NCBI RefSeq assembly: GCF_017313225.1 | Contig: NZ_JAFLNE010000003.1 | Coordinates: 1-64,000 of the forward strand | DNA: 64,000 nt | Reading direction: 5' to 3' | DNA from: Allomuricauda sp. CAU 1633 | GTDB taxonomy: Bacteria; Bacteroidota; Bacteroidia; Flavobacteriales; Flavobacteriaceae | Shown here: positions 30,131 to 37,202 of the stretch, in pieces | Layout of the letters: each line of letters begins with the position of its first letter | Position numbering within the stretch: the stretch's first letter is position 1 | Position numbers and translations under genes: made by a program | The notes under the pieces: generated by a model | Told to the model about the DNA's origin: nothing | Seen by the model: only the letters and a program-made list of their open reading frames with translations | Database searches by the model: none

Positions 30131-31138
30131 CTAGCCTATTTGGAACATTTCATTGAGTTTACGTATTTGTTCAGGCCTTCCAAGTACAATGACCTTTCCT
30201 TTAGGCTCCAATTTAAGGTCGGCCTCTGGATTGATAATGTATTTTCCATTGGGATCAATATAACCTATTATGGTACACCCTGTTTTTCTCCGAAGGTCCA
30301 AATCGCGAATTGAGTTACAGTCCATCTGATCGGAAAAATCCTCAATTTCCACTTCTTCCAAATTGGTGGTGTGCTCTCCTTCCACAGAAAGTTTGTCCAT
30401 AAAGGTGATCAAATCGGGCATGACTACTAAAGAAGCCATGTGGTCTCCCCCAATCTTATCGGGCATGATAACCTTGTTTGCTCCTGCAAATTCGAGTTTT
30501 TTCAGGGAAGTGACCTGGGATGCCCTACTAATGATAAAGAGATTCCTATTTAATTGACGGGCAGAAAGCACAATAAACAAATTGGCGGCATCATCGGGCA
30601 CGGCTGTTATTAAGTATTGGGCTCGGTCTATTCCAGCCTGCATCAAGGTTTCATCTTCATTGGCATCCCCTTCCACAAACAAAACCTCATCAGCATAGCG
30701 CTCAATGATCTCTTTGTCCTTTTCTATAACCACAAAGGGTTTTTTATAGGCCATCAACTTATCAGCGGCCTGCATGCCATTTCTACCAAAACCACAAACC
30801 ACCACATGATTGGAAAGGCTATCTATCTGTTTTTTCACTTTCTTCTTTTTTAGTGCTTCGATGGAGTTTCTTGCCAAAAGGTATTCTGTAACCACAGAAA
30901 TGGCAAAACCAAAGATGAAAACACTGGTTACAATTAAAAATACGGTAAAAATCTTTGCTTCGGCATCCAAAGGCCTAACTTCAGAAAAGCCTACGGTAGT
31001 GACCGTGATTATGGTCATATAAAAAGCTTCTATCCAGGTATAGTCTGCCAGCAATTTATATCCTATCACCCCAAATGTAAGCACCAACACCATTAAGGAA
31101 AGAGCCAGTACTATTTTGGAACGTAAGAGTCTGATCAT
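30131..31138 (-). CDS. two-TM potassium channel with RCK (TrkA-N) domain
   Basis: The 335-residue protein has TM1 at about 10-31, a pore helix and filter (MTIITVTTVGFSEV; TVGF instead of the common TVGYG), TM2 at about 62-87, then a cytosolic RCK domain with the Rossmann motif VVVCGFGRNGMQAA and acidic VIEKDKE, and a C-terminal TrkA-C part. It is a ligand-gated K+ channel of the MthK/Kch type. It is the last gene of the operon started by the rhodanese gene, 2 bp after the PspC-like gene. Confidence 0.9.
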   Translation of the reverse strand: MIRLLRSKIVLALSLMVLVLTFGVIGYKLLADYTWIEAFYMTIITVTTVGFSEVRPLDAEAKIFTVFLIVTSVFIFGFAISVVTEYLLARNSIEALKKKKVKKQIDSLSNHVVVCGFGRNGMQAADKLMAYKKPFVVIEKDKEIIERYADEVLFVEGDANEDETLMQAGIDRAQYLITAVPDDAANLFIVLSARQLNRNLFIISRASQVTSLKKLEFAGANKVIMPDKIGGDHMASLVVMPDLITFMDKLSVEGEHTTNLEEVEIEDFSDQMDCNSIRDLDLRRKTGCTIIGYIDPNGKYIINPEADLKLEPKGKVIVLGRPEQIRKLNEMFQIG

Positions 31139-31140
31139 AA

Positions 31141-31368
31141 TTAGAGGTCAAATACTGAAGTTCTCTTGGTATAGACCAAATCTTTGATCCGCAACCAAAA
31201 GGCCATAAAAAGATAAAGGGCAAAACCAAAACCCAAGGTAACAAAGGTCAGATAAATAAAAGTGGTACGAACCACCCTGGCGCGTATACCCAACCGTTCG
31301 GCAATGCGTCTACAGACCTCAAAGCCTCTTTTTTGAAAGTAATAAAGTGTGTCGTAGAATAATGCCAT
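31141..31368 (-). CDS. PspC-domain small membrane protein
   Basis: A 75-residue protein with an amphipathic N-terminus, the PspC-like segment VCRRIAERLGIRARVVR and one membrane span (TFIYLTFVTLGFGFALYLFM). PspC family members act in envelope-stress responses in proteobacteria; in Flavobacteria the role is not established. It is tightly packed between the DUF2851 and K+-channel genes (8 and 2 bp). Confidence 0.85.
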   Translation of the reverse strand: MALFYDTLYYFQKRGFEVCRRIAERLGIRARVVRTTFIYLTFVTLGFGFALYLFMAFWLRIKDLVYTKRTSVFDL

Positions 31369-31376
31369 GCCTAAAA

Positions 31377-32657
31377 TTATGTATTTCTATTCAATAAATG
31401 TGTACCCAAGGCGCAGCGCAGGCATTTATTTTTGGAGCAATAGTGGGTATGGAGTTGAATCTTGGCCTGACTCTCCATGGCATTATTGGTTTTTGAACCT
31501 AGTTTATCAAACCCACCTATAATGGAATTTTTTTCCTTCGTTATGGTTGACAACAAGGAAATTAGCGCCTCATTCCAATCAACCCCAATATGTCTGGAAT
31601 AGCAAAACTTTAAAGGAACAATGGTATTGATGACCAACAAATCGATAAAACTTTTGGATAGCTTCTTTTTGCCTTTTTTGGATGTTTTTCCGAAGGTATA
31701 ATGGTCGTCCCAATACTTACTTGCCGCTACTTCAAATATAGCTTGAATCTCCTCAAGCGTGCTTGCTTCCATAATTTGGGAGAAAAGACTCTGCTCTTTT
31801 GCATAAAGATGGGCCAACTGTGCTGTTCGGATGGTTGGGAAATTGGCTGGTCTAAGCCCAAAAAACTCAGGTTTGGACAAAACAGGGGGCAAATTGAATT
31901 TTCTGCTGAGATATTTATGTTCTTTTTGAAGTTGCAGAAAATAACGGTCGGTGCAATCATCTACTTGCAAAAGACCAAAGTGCCCCAACAACAAGCTCTC
32001 CAACGCTTCAAGTGAGCTGCTGATCTTTCTTATAGTGGAGTATTCCAATTGTATGGCCCTATCTAAAAAGAAATCACCATTGACCTTGGAGCCAAAATTT
32101 CGAGCCAACATTGTAAATAATACTCCCTCCCAATCATTGTTGGATTTTTTGAGCAATTCTTCAATACGATTTGATTTCTGCTCCAATCGTTCGATATAGA
32201 GTCTGTGCAGCCAATGTTCCACCAGAAAGGAATCCATTTCTGCAAAATCCTTTTCGCAATTAATGAAGTTGGGACTGTTTTTTTCCAATAGATTTTGATA
32301 GTTGCGGAGCAATTCTTGGGGAACATATTCCCGGAGTTCCAAGGTAGGAATCACAGAACCATCTTTTCGAAACACCGCAATATCATCCTCCCAGACCACA
32401 TGCAGAATTACATTGTTGTAGTTGGAATCTGTTTGATGATTATGGGCGTACCAATCCGAGGATTTCAGATGAATTTCCACATTGCCCACCCACATTTGAG
32501 TAGCTATCTCAATTTTGGCATTGAAAAAATCTGGGCCTGAATACTGATTTTGGACTCCCGGGGCCTTTATACTAATGGCTTCGTTGGTAGTTGAGGTAAG
32601 TTGTCTTCCATGAAGCTTTTTTTGCCCCCAAATAAAATGGAGCAAGTCTTCCTTCAT
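31377..32657 (-). CDS. DUF2851 family protein
   Basis: The 426-residue cytosolic protein shows the DUF2851 opening MKEDLLHFIWGQKKLHGRQL, then QYSGPDFFNAKIEI, VGNVEIHLKSSDWYAHNH and VILHVVWEDD, with a C-terminal cysteine cluster (HYCSKNKCLRCALG) that could bind metal. The conserved D, E and H residues in the N-terminal half resemble nuclease-like arrangements, but no activity is known to me. It lies between the DinB and PspC-like genes. Confidence 0.88.
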   Translation of the reverse strand: MKEDLLHFIWGQKKLHGRQLTSTTNEAISIKAPGVQNQYSGPDFFNAKIEIATQMWVGNVEIHLKSSDWYAHNHQTDSNYNNVILHVVWEDDIAVFRKDGSVIPTLELREYVPQELLRNYQNLLEKNSPNFINCEKDFAEMDSFLVEHWLHRLYIERLEQKSNRIEELLKKSNNDWEGVLFTMLARNFGSKVNGDFFLDRAIQLEYSTIRKISSSLEALESLLLGHFGLLQVDDCTDRYFLQLQKEHKYLSRKFNLPPVLSKPEFFGLRPANFPTIRTAQLAHLYAKEQSLFSQIMEASTLEEIQAIFEVAASKYWDDHYTFGKTSKKGKKKLSKSFIDLLVINTIVPLKFCYSRHIGVDWNEALISLLSTITKEKNSIIGGFDKLGSKTNNAMESQAKIQLHTHYCSKNKCLRCALGTHLLNRNT

Positions 32658-32678
32658 GGAACCAATATAGGAAATTGC

Positions 32679-33188
32679 CTACCAATTTCCAGCATATTCC
32701 AAGGAATCCCCTGAATTTTGCTTTAAAAAATTGTATTTAATGCGATTGATTTGCCGAATATGGTGGTAATCGTGCGCCAACCAATTGTGGAAAAACGAAT
32801 GGGCAGGCATAGCACCATATTCCGGATGCAGAGCGGAATTGTCCCATTTAAGGTCTGCTGTGGTCTTCAACCAAGCCAATGAGATTTGTCTTTCCTTGTT
32901 AAATTGCTCTACTTTCTTCTCAAAATCCTGCTCGCTATAATTCCGACTTTTAACCCAACCTGCTGGGTCAATGGGTTTGAGTGGGGTTCCGGGTTGTCTG
33001 AGAGCATGTTCCGTTCGTGCCCTAAAATCCTCCTTTTCCTCATCCACCAAATGGCAGATAATTTCCAAAAGGGACCAATCTTTTGGTTTAGCTTTCCAAT
33101 GAATAAGGGGTTTGGGCATATCGGCCAAAGTCTCCTTGAAAACCTTTCGGTTTCGTTCCAATTCTGTAATGACCGATTCTAATTCCAT
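32679..33188 (-). CDS. DinB family protein
   Basis: The 169-residue four-helix bundle has the three-His metal pattern of DinB/YfiT proteins: one in EIICHLVDEEKEDF and two in NWLAHDYHHIRQINRIKY. These are often thiol-dependent S-transferases or hydrolases; the substrate is unknown. It starts 3 bp after the rhodanese stop, so both may serve sulfur or thiol chemistry (inference). Confidence 0.85.
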   Translation of the reverse strand: MELESVITELERNRKVFKETLADMPKPLIHWKAKPKDWSLLEIICHLVDEEKEDFRARTEHALRQPGTPLKPIDPAGWVKSRNYSEQDFEKKVEQFNKERQISLAWLKTTADLKWDNSALHPEYGAMPAHSFFHNWLAHDYHHIRQINRIKYNFLKQNSGDSLEYAGNW

Positions 33189-33191
33189 GGC

Positions 33192-33503
33192 TTATTCCGC
33201 GATTTCGCCTTCCCAGTTCATAAAACCACCTTCCAGATTATAGGCATTTTCAATACCTAAACTGTTCATAATAGCGCAGGCTTGTCCGCTTCGGTTGCCG
33301 GATCGGCAATACACATAGTAATTTTTGGACTTATCCAGCTTTTCCAGTTCATCAACGAACTCCTGCCCTAAATAGATATCGATGTTGATAGCTCCTGGAA
33401 TGTATCCTTCTTCAACCTCTTCTTCAGTGCGTACATCCAAAATAACGGCGTTGTCGTCATTTTCCAGTTGCTCTTCCCATTCTTCTTGTGATAGATCTGA
33501 CAT
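33192..33503 (-). CDS. rhodanese-like domain protein
   Basis: The start chosen is the ATG at 33503 (MSDLSQEEWEEQLENDDNAV), 103 residues; the frame goes on to a TTG that overlaps a -7 box. A single rhodanese domain: VILDVRTEEEVEEGYIPGAI, then the active-site loop CRSGNRS with catalytic Cys. It transfers sulfane sulfur or acts as a persulfide carrier. First gene of a five-gene operon (rhodanese, DinB, DUF2851, PspC, K+ channel). Confidence 0.93.
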   Translation of the reverse strand: MSDLSQEEWEEQLENDDNAVILDVRTEEEVEEGYIPGAINIDIYLGQEFVDELEKLDKSKNYYVYCRSGNRSGQACAIMNSLGIENAYNLEGGFMNWEGEIAE

Positions 33504-33524
33504 TTTTATGACTTTTATGTTCTG

Positions 33525-33558
33525 CAAAAATAAAAATCCGGAGGATTACCCCCGGATT
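33525..33558 (-). promoter_or_regulatory. terminator whose T-tract doubles as a -7 box
   Basis: On the minus strand AATCCGG (33558-33552) pairs with CCGGATT (33541-33535), followed by TTTTTATTTTTG. This is an intrinsic terminator for the upstream thioredoxin-fold gene. The last eight bases, TATTTTTG (33532-33525), are a -7 consensus match, 21 nt before the rhodanese ATG. No good -33 TTG is visible. Confidence 0.65.
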
Positions 33559-33587
33559 AATTCGATTTAATTTTTTGTGATATCTCG

Positions 33588-34205
33588 CTATACCTTAATA
33601 GTACAACCAATGGCACGGGTAGTCTTCACTTCGATTTCTTGGCCGGCCAACATGGCATCCACCGCATTTTCCACAAAAGTGTCCTCAACCTTAGAGGCAT
33701 CTTGGTAGTTGTCATCAATAGCTCCTATATACTTTACAACATTACCTTGCGCTGTTTTCTCCAACAAATACACATGGGGTGTTCGGGTAGCACCATATTG
33801 CGGAAAGATTTCTTGACCTTCATCCAAAAGGTATGGGAATGTGAAGCCTTTGTCCGCAGCCCGTTTTTTCATTTTTTCAAAACTGTCCCCGGATTGTACA
33901 TTAGGATTATTGGGGTTGATAGCTATTACAGGCACTCCTTTTGATTTGTATTGCTGATCCAAAGCAATGATTCTGTCTTCATAAGCCACAGCATACGGAC
34001 ATGTATTGCAGGTAAAAATCACCAAAAAACCCTTGGCATCTTTATAGTCTGAGAGGGAGACCATATTCCCATCAATGTTTTTGAGCGAAAAATCGGTAGC
34101 AACATCACCAATTTTGTAACCATCTGCCATTGGGTCGGGTGTTAGGGTAAAAGCGCCCAAGGAAAGTATCAAAACAAATAATCCGAAAATTTTTAGTGTT
34201 TTCAT
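33588..34205 (-). CDS. thioredoxin-fold (AhpC/TSA-type) exported protein with CNTC motif
   Basis: 205 residues with a signal peptide (MKTLKIFGLFVLILSLGAFT) and a redoxin fold: VATDFSLKNIDGNMVSLSDY, the motif FTCNTCPYAVAYEDRI with a CxxC pair, and TPHVYLLEK for the cis-Pro region. The CNTCP type is a recognisable peroxiredoxin-like/thioredoxin family of Bacteroidota and others, probably periplasmic; the partner is unknown. It follows the TlpA-like gene by 6 bp and ends at a terminator. Confidence 0.88.
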   Translation of the reverse strand: MKTLKIFGLFVLILSLGAFTLTPDPMADGYKIGDVATDFSLKNIDGNMVSLSDYKDAKGFLVIFTCNTCPYAVAYEDRIIALDQQYKSKGVPVIAINPNNPNVQSGDSFEKMKKRAADKGFTFPYLLDEGQEIFPQYGATRTPHVYLLEKTAQGNVVKYIGAIDDNYQDASKVEDTFVENAVDAMLAGQEIEVKTTRAIGCTIKV

Positions 34206-34211
34206 GCGGTG

Positions 34212-34766
34212 TCAGTTTAAAAATTTGTTCAACTCAGTGTTTAATTCTTCATAGGTAAAGCCTCGCTCGTAAAAGCTCCGTTTATTCTTATTATATATTA
34301 AGGTAGCAGGGATACCTCCACCCCACTCTTCGTCCACTTTGGGAATCCAGTCGTTTTGTTTGGGATCATCCAAAATGACCACCTCAGACTGCAATTTTTT
34401 ATTTTCAACAAAAGGCTCCAATCGGGATTTCCACATACTGGGCATATCCAAACTCACCAGAATAACTTCAACTTTATCACTCTGCTCAGCATTTATTTTT
34501 TCAAAATAGGGAAGCTCGGCAATGCAAGGTTTACACCATGTGGCCCAAAAATTAATGACATAGGTTTTATCTCCATCCTTATTAAGTATGGGTTCAAAAC
34601 TTTCAAAATCGTAAATGGGGAATTTAACAGCTTCTTCGCTTGTAGATTGATTTTGTGCAACCTGGGTTTCCTCCGCAGTATCTTCATCGGACTTTTGCTT
34701 TTTCTTCTCACCACAACCACACAGTAAAATAAGGGATGTCATCCCAAGCATTAGTAAGTTCTTCAT
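34212..34766 (-). CDS. TlpA-family thiol-disulfide lipoprotein
   Basis: 184 residues. The N-terminus (MKNLLMLGMTSLILLCGCGE) has a lipobox, followed by a charged spacer and a TlpA/ResA fold with the active site FWATWCKPC, the central LVSLDMPSMW and a cis-Pro loop in GGGIPATLIY. It probably reduces disulfides or cytochrome-maturation substrates in the periplasm. It heads a two-gene unit with the CNTC protein. Confidence 0.9.
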   Translation of the reverse strand: MKNLLMLGMTSLILLCGCGEKKKQKSDEDTAEETQVAQNQSTSEEAVKFPIYDFESFEPILNKDGDKTYVINFWATWCKPCIAELPYFEKINAEQSDKVEVILVSLDMPSMWKSRLEPFVENKKLQSEVVILDDPKQNDWIPKVDEEWGGGIPATLIYNKNKRSFYERGFTYEELNTELNKFLN

Positions 34767-34849
34767 TCTCTGAATTTTACTCTTTAAAAATAAGCAATGG
34801 GAATGGCTTCATTTTCCTTTTAACAAAATTTTATCTGTTAAATATTAGG

Positions 34850-34888
34850 TTGAAACCCAGAAATCATCTTACATTTGTATATACAAAT
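34850..34888 (+). promoter_or_regulatory. marR promoter with overlapping palindromic operator
   Basis: TTG (34850-34852), 17 bp, TACATTTG (34870-34877) matches the consensus promoter. ATTTGTATATACAAAT (34873-34888) is a perfect 16-bp palindrome covering the end of the -7 box and the start point, an ideal site for a dimeric MarR regulator to repress its own operon. Confidence 0.75.
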
Positions 34889-34899
34889 ATTGTTTATAC

Positions 34900-35346
34900 A
34901 TGAATGTCGAGGAAATCATAAAGACTTCAAAGAAGATGCCGTTGGAAAGCAGGACCCTTATTCATATTACTTTAATACATAATAAGATTTATGAATTGGC
35001 CGGAAACGCACTAAAACCTTTTGAGGTTTCACTCCAACAGTTTAATGTGCTCCGCATTCTTCGAGGACAGCAAGGAAAACCTGCTAACCTGTCCACATTA
35101 AATGAGCGGATGGTCACTAAAATGAGCAACACTACCCGATTGGTAGACAAACTTTTGGCCAAAGGGTATGTTGATCGAAGTGTTTGTCCTTCAAACCGAC
35201 GCAAAGTGGAAATTGTAATCACTGAAAAAGGAACAGAGGCCTTGGCGCAAATGGATAAGGTGGTTGCCGAAACTGAAAGTCAGATTGTACAACATTTCAG
35301 CAAAACTGAACTGGAACAATTAAATCAACTACTAGATAAATTCTAA
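34900..35346 (+). CDS. MarR family transcriptional regulator
   Basis: The 148-residue protein has flanking dimerisation helices and a winged helix: LRILRGQQGKPANLSTLNER, VTKMSNTTRLVDKLLAKGYV (recognition helix) and the wing with CPSNRRKVEIVITEKG. A Cys (VDRSVCPSN) near the wing could allow redox sensing, but that is speculation. The next genes are a nitroreductase (6 bp) and yceI (39 bp), suggesting control of a redox or quinone stress response. The palindrome in its own promoter suggests autorepression. Confidence 0.92.
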   Translation: MNVEEIIKTSKKMPLESRTLIHITLIHNKIYELAGNALKPFEVSLQQFNVLRILRGQQGKPANLSTLNERMVTKMSNTTRLVDKLLAKGYVDRSVCPSNRRKVEIVITEKGTEALAQMDKVVAETESQIVQHFSKTELEQLNQLLDKF

Positions 35347-35352
35347 ATACAA

Positions 35353-35985
35353 ATGAACAGCGTTTTAGAACATAGAACATGGCGATATGCCACCAAAAAG
35401 TTTGATGCTACCAAAAAAGTGTCGGATAAGGATTTGGAAACCCTGCTCGAAGCAACACGGTTGAGTGCTTCTTCATACGGATTGCAACCCTATCATTTAT
35501 TTGTGGTATCTGACCAAAAGGTAAAGGAACAACTGAAGCCCGCCTCTTGGAACCAATCCCAAATTACGGATGCCTCACATATTATCGTTTTTGCCAATAC
35601 CACAGATTTTGGCGAGGAACTGGTTGATGGGTTCATTGAAAACACCAGTGCAACCCGGAACATACCTTCGGAAAAGCTTAAGGGATATGCCGATTTCATG
35701 AAGGCCAAATTATTGGAGCTTTCTACGGAGACTAAAAAAGAATGGGCGGCCAGACAGGTTTACATTGCCTTTGGAAATACAATGCAGGCTGCAGCAGAAC
35801 TTAAAATCGATTCGTGCCCCATGGAAGGCTTTGAACCGGAAGAATACAATAAAATTTTGGGACTACATGAAAAAAACCTAAACGCCACAGTAGTATTGGC
35901 CGTTGGGTACAGGTCAGAAGAAGATGCTACCCAGCATCTTCCCAAAGTCCGAAAATCAACAGAAGAATTAGTTACCTATATATAA
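35353..35985 (+). CDS. NAD(P)H-dependent nitroreductase-family oxidoreductase
   Basis: The 210-residue FMN enzyme matches the NfsB/NfnB type: HRTWRYATKKFDATKKV (FMN-phosphate contacts), SYGLQPYHLFVVSD, QVYIAFGNTMQAAAELKIDS, and the motif PMEGFEPEEYNKILGL with C-terminal AVGYRSEED. It reduces quinones or nitroaromatics with NAD(P)H. It is in an operon with marR, as with many quinone-responsive MarR regulators. Confidence 0.92.
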   Translation: MNSVLEHRTWRYATKKFDATKKVSDKDLETLLEATRLSASSYGLQPYHLFVVSDQKVKEQLKPASWNQSQITDASHIIVFANTTDFGEELVDGFIENTSATRNIPSEKLKGYADFMKAKLLELSTETKKEWAARQVYIAFGNTMQAAAELKIDSCPMEGFEPEEYNKILGLHEKNLNATVVLAVGYRSEEDATQHLPKVRKSTEELVTYI

Positions 35986-36024
35986 ATTAATCATTAACCC
36001 TAAAAACAGAAATTAATTACTAGT

Positions 36025-36597
36025 ATGAAAAAGAGAGTTTTAAGTTTGGTATTGACCACCGTAGTGGGATCATCAGCAATCGCTAACGCCACCGAAAAAG
36101 AAACCAAAGAAGTAAAGGCCGAAGAAAGTCAAGTTACTTGGAAAGCCTATAAATTTGGTGGATCGCACACTGGTACTGTGACATTGAAATCCGGTGCCTT
36201 GGAATTTGATGGTGAAAAATTGGTAGGTGGTGAGTTTGTAGTGGACATGTCATCCATTAACACCACCGATTTGGAAGGCGATTACAAAAACAAATTGGAC
36301 GGTCACCTAAGTTCAGAGGATTTCTTCTCAACTGCGTCCAACCCAACATCAAGCTTGGTTTTCACCAAAGTAAAGTCTACCGGTAAAAATAGCTATGAAG
36401 TTACCGGAGACCTTACCATTAAGGGAATTACCAAGCCCGTTACTTTTGATGTGTCTGTTTACGGAGACAAAGCCACTGCAACTTTGAAAGTTGACCGAAC
36501 TAAATACGACATAAAGTATAGTTCTGGTATCATCGGTACGGCCAAAGACAAGTTGATCTATGATGAATTTGATTTGGTAGTTGACTTGCAGATGTAA
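36025..36597 (+). CDS. YceI family periplasmic protein
   Basis: 190 residues: a signal peptide (about 1-22, ending SAIANA), then the lipocalin-like YceI barrel: VTWKAYKFGGSHTGTVTLKS, FVVDMSSINTTDLEGDYKNK, LDGHLSSEDFFSTASNPTSS and LTIKGITKPVTFDVSVYGDK. Members bind isoprenoid or polyisoprenoid ligands. It is the third gene of the marR unit and is followed by a strong terminator. Confidence 0.93.
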   Translation: MKKRVLSLVLTTVVGSSAIANATEKETKEVKAEESQVTWKAYKFGGSHTGTVTLKSGALEFDGEKLVGGEFVVDMSSINTTDLEGDYKNKLDGHLSSEDFFSTASNPTSSLVFTKVKSTGKNSYEVTGDLTIKGITKPVTFDVSVYGDKATATLKVDRTKYDIKYSSGIIGTAKDKLIYDEFDLVVDLQM

Positions 36598-36620
36598 TCA
36601 GGCTCATGTTAAGTGTTTGG

Positions 36621-36657
36621 AAATCCCGTTCGAGAAATTCTTGGACGGGATTTTTAA
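36621..36657 (+). terminator. intrinsic terminator after yceI
   Basis: AAATCCCGT (36621-36629) pairs with ACGGGATTT (36645-36653); the stem extends inward with G-T pairs. T-rich sequence follows. It separates yceI from the trp operon. Confidence 0.9.
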
Positions 36658-36674
36658 TTTTACACAAAACATTG

Positions 36675-36705
36675 TTTGTCCGTTAAAAATTCCTCCCTAT
36701 ATTTG
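36675..36705 (+). promoter_or_regulatory. trp operon promoter
   Basis: TTTG (36675-36678), 19 bp, TATATTTG (36698-36705) is a full consensus match. The leader peptide ATG lies only 5 nt after the -7 box (36711), so the leader mRNA would have almost no 5' untranslated region. Confidence 0.8.
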
Positions 36706-36710
36706 AACCA

Positions 36711-36767
36711 ATGAACAACAGAATAGTAAATACTTGGTGGTGGATTAACTTACGGAAAATGTCGTGA
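36711..36767 (+). CDS. trpL: trp operon leader peptide (three tandem Trp codons)
   Basis: A short ORF encodes MNNRIVNTWWWINLRKMS and a TGA stop. Three consecutive TGG codons occupy 36735-36743. Trp is the rarest residue, so a WWW run in an 18-codon ORF placed directly after a promoter and before a terminator and trpE is the signature of a ribosome-mediated attenuator. When charged tRNA-Trp is scarce the ribosome should stall at 36735-36743, leaving the antiterminator segment at the stop codon free. It has no Shine-Dalgarno and may be translated as a leaderless ORF. Confidence 0.88.
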   Translation: MNNRIVNTWWWINLRKMS

Positions 36768-36822
36768 GCTAAGTCCCCATTATAACCATACAAGAGGCTT
36801 GTCATCACGACAGGCCTTTTTT
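36760..36822 (+). promoter_or_regulatory. trp attenuator: antiterminator segment and intrinsic terminator
   Basis: Terminator: AGGCTTGTC (36795-36803) pairs with GACAGGCCT (36809-36817), loop ATCAC, then a six-T run ending at 36822. Antiterminator: TGTCGTGA (36760-36767), which includes the leader stop codon, is perfectly complementary to TCACGACA (36805-36812), that is the loop and 3' arm of the terminator; the two structures exclude each other. A ribosome that reaches the TGA covers 36760-36767 and lets the terminator form; one stalled on the Trp codons leaves it free. Confidence 0.85.
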
Positions 36823-36844
36823 CATTTTACAGACTTTTGTTCTC

Positions 36845-36864
36845 ATTTCCGCGAAGGCGGAAAT
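36845..36864. repeat. hairpin repeat, left flank of GIY-YIG gene
   Basis: ATTTCCGC-GAAG-GCGGAAAT, perfect 8-bp arms with a 4-nt loop. It is the reverse-orientation form of the CTTC-loop repeats at 24214 and 39243 and lies 14 nt before the GIY-YIG ATG. Confidence 0.88.
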
Positions 36865-36878
36865 CTTAAAGTTGAAGA

Positions 36879-37163
36879 ATGAGTTTTTATGTCTATATCA
36901 TATCGAACAAAAAATTAGGAACTATTTATATAGGCTATACAAATGATTTAAAAAAGAGAATATACAGACATAAACATGGCGTTGGAAGTAAATTTGCCAG
37001 TAGATATAACCTTAAAACATTGGTCTACTACGAAAAGTTCAGGTTTCCAATGCCAGCAATACGAAGAGAAAAACAATTAAAAAAATGGAATAGAAGCTGG
37101 AAAATCAACCTAATAAATGATTTCAATCCAAATTGGGAAGATTTAACCTATTTCTTTGATTAA
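36879..37163 (+). CDS. single-domain GIY-YIG nuclease family protein
   Basis: The 94-residue protein is a stand-alone GIY-YIG domain: the YVYIISNKK start, the core GTIYIGYTNDLKKRIYRHK with Tyr, YIG and Arg, and the later MPAIRREKQLKKWNRSWKI with the catalytic-type Glu. It resembles the UPF0213/YhbQ group. Target unknown. It lies downstream of the trp attenuator and 39 bp before trpE, so it should be controlled by tryptophan simply through its position. The AT-rich codon use (many AAA, ATA, TTA) contrasts with trpE. Confidence 0.9.
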   Translation: MSFYVYIISNKKLGTIYIGYTNDLKKRIYRHKHGVGSKFASRYNLKTLVYYEKFRFPMPAIRREKQLKKWNRSWKINLINDFNPNWEDLTYFFD

Positions 37164-37173
37164 CCTAAATAGC

Positions 37174-37191
37174 TTTCCACCTCCGTGGAAA
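37174..37191. repeat. hairpin repeat, right flank of GIY-YIG gene
   Basis: TTTCCAC-CTCC-GTGGAAA, 7-bp arms with a 4-nt loop, 10 nt after the GIY-YIG stop and 11 nt before the trpE ATG. Its arms are one base different from those of the left-flank hairpin. Confidence 0.8.
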
Positions 37192-37202
37192 TAGAAACGA
37201 AA

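Larger units (their letters stand above)
36845..37191 (+). mobile_element. candidate GIY-YIG cassette bracketed by hairpin repeats
   Basis: A 347-bp unit made of hairpin, GIY-YIG gene, hairpin sits between the trp attenuator and trpE, where no gene is needed. The two hairpins have related sequences (GCGGAAAT against GTGGAAAT arms) in opposite orientation. The same hairpin family occurs elsewhere in the window without the gene. Mobility is inferred from structure only. Confidence 0.45.

Noticed and set aside
33192..33527. Rhodanese start at the TTG at 33527
   Set aside because: That codon lies inside the -7 box and the extra residues are not typical of the domain; the ATG at 33503 fits.
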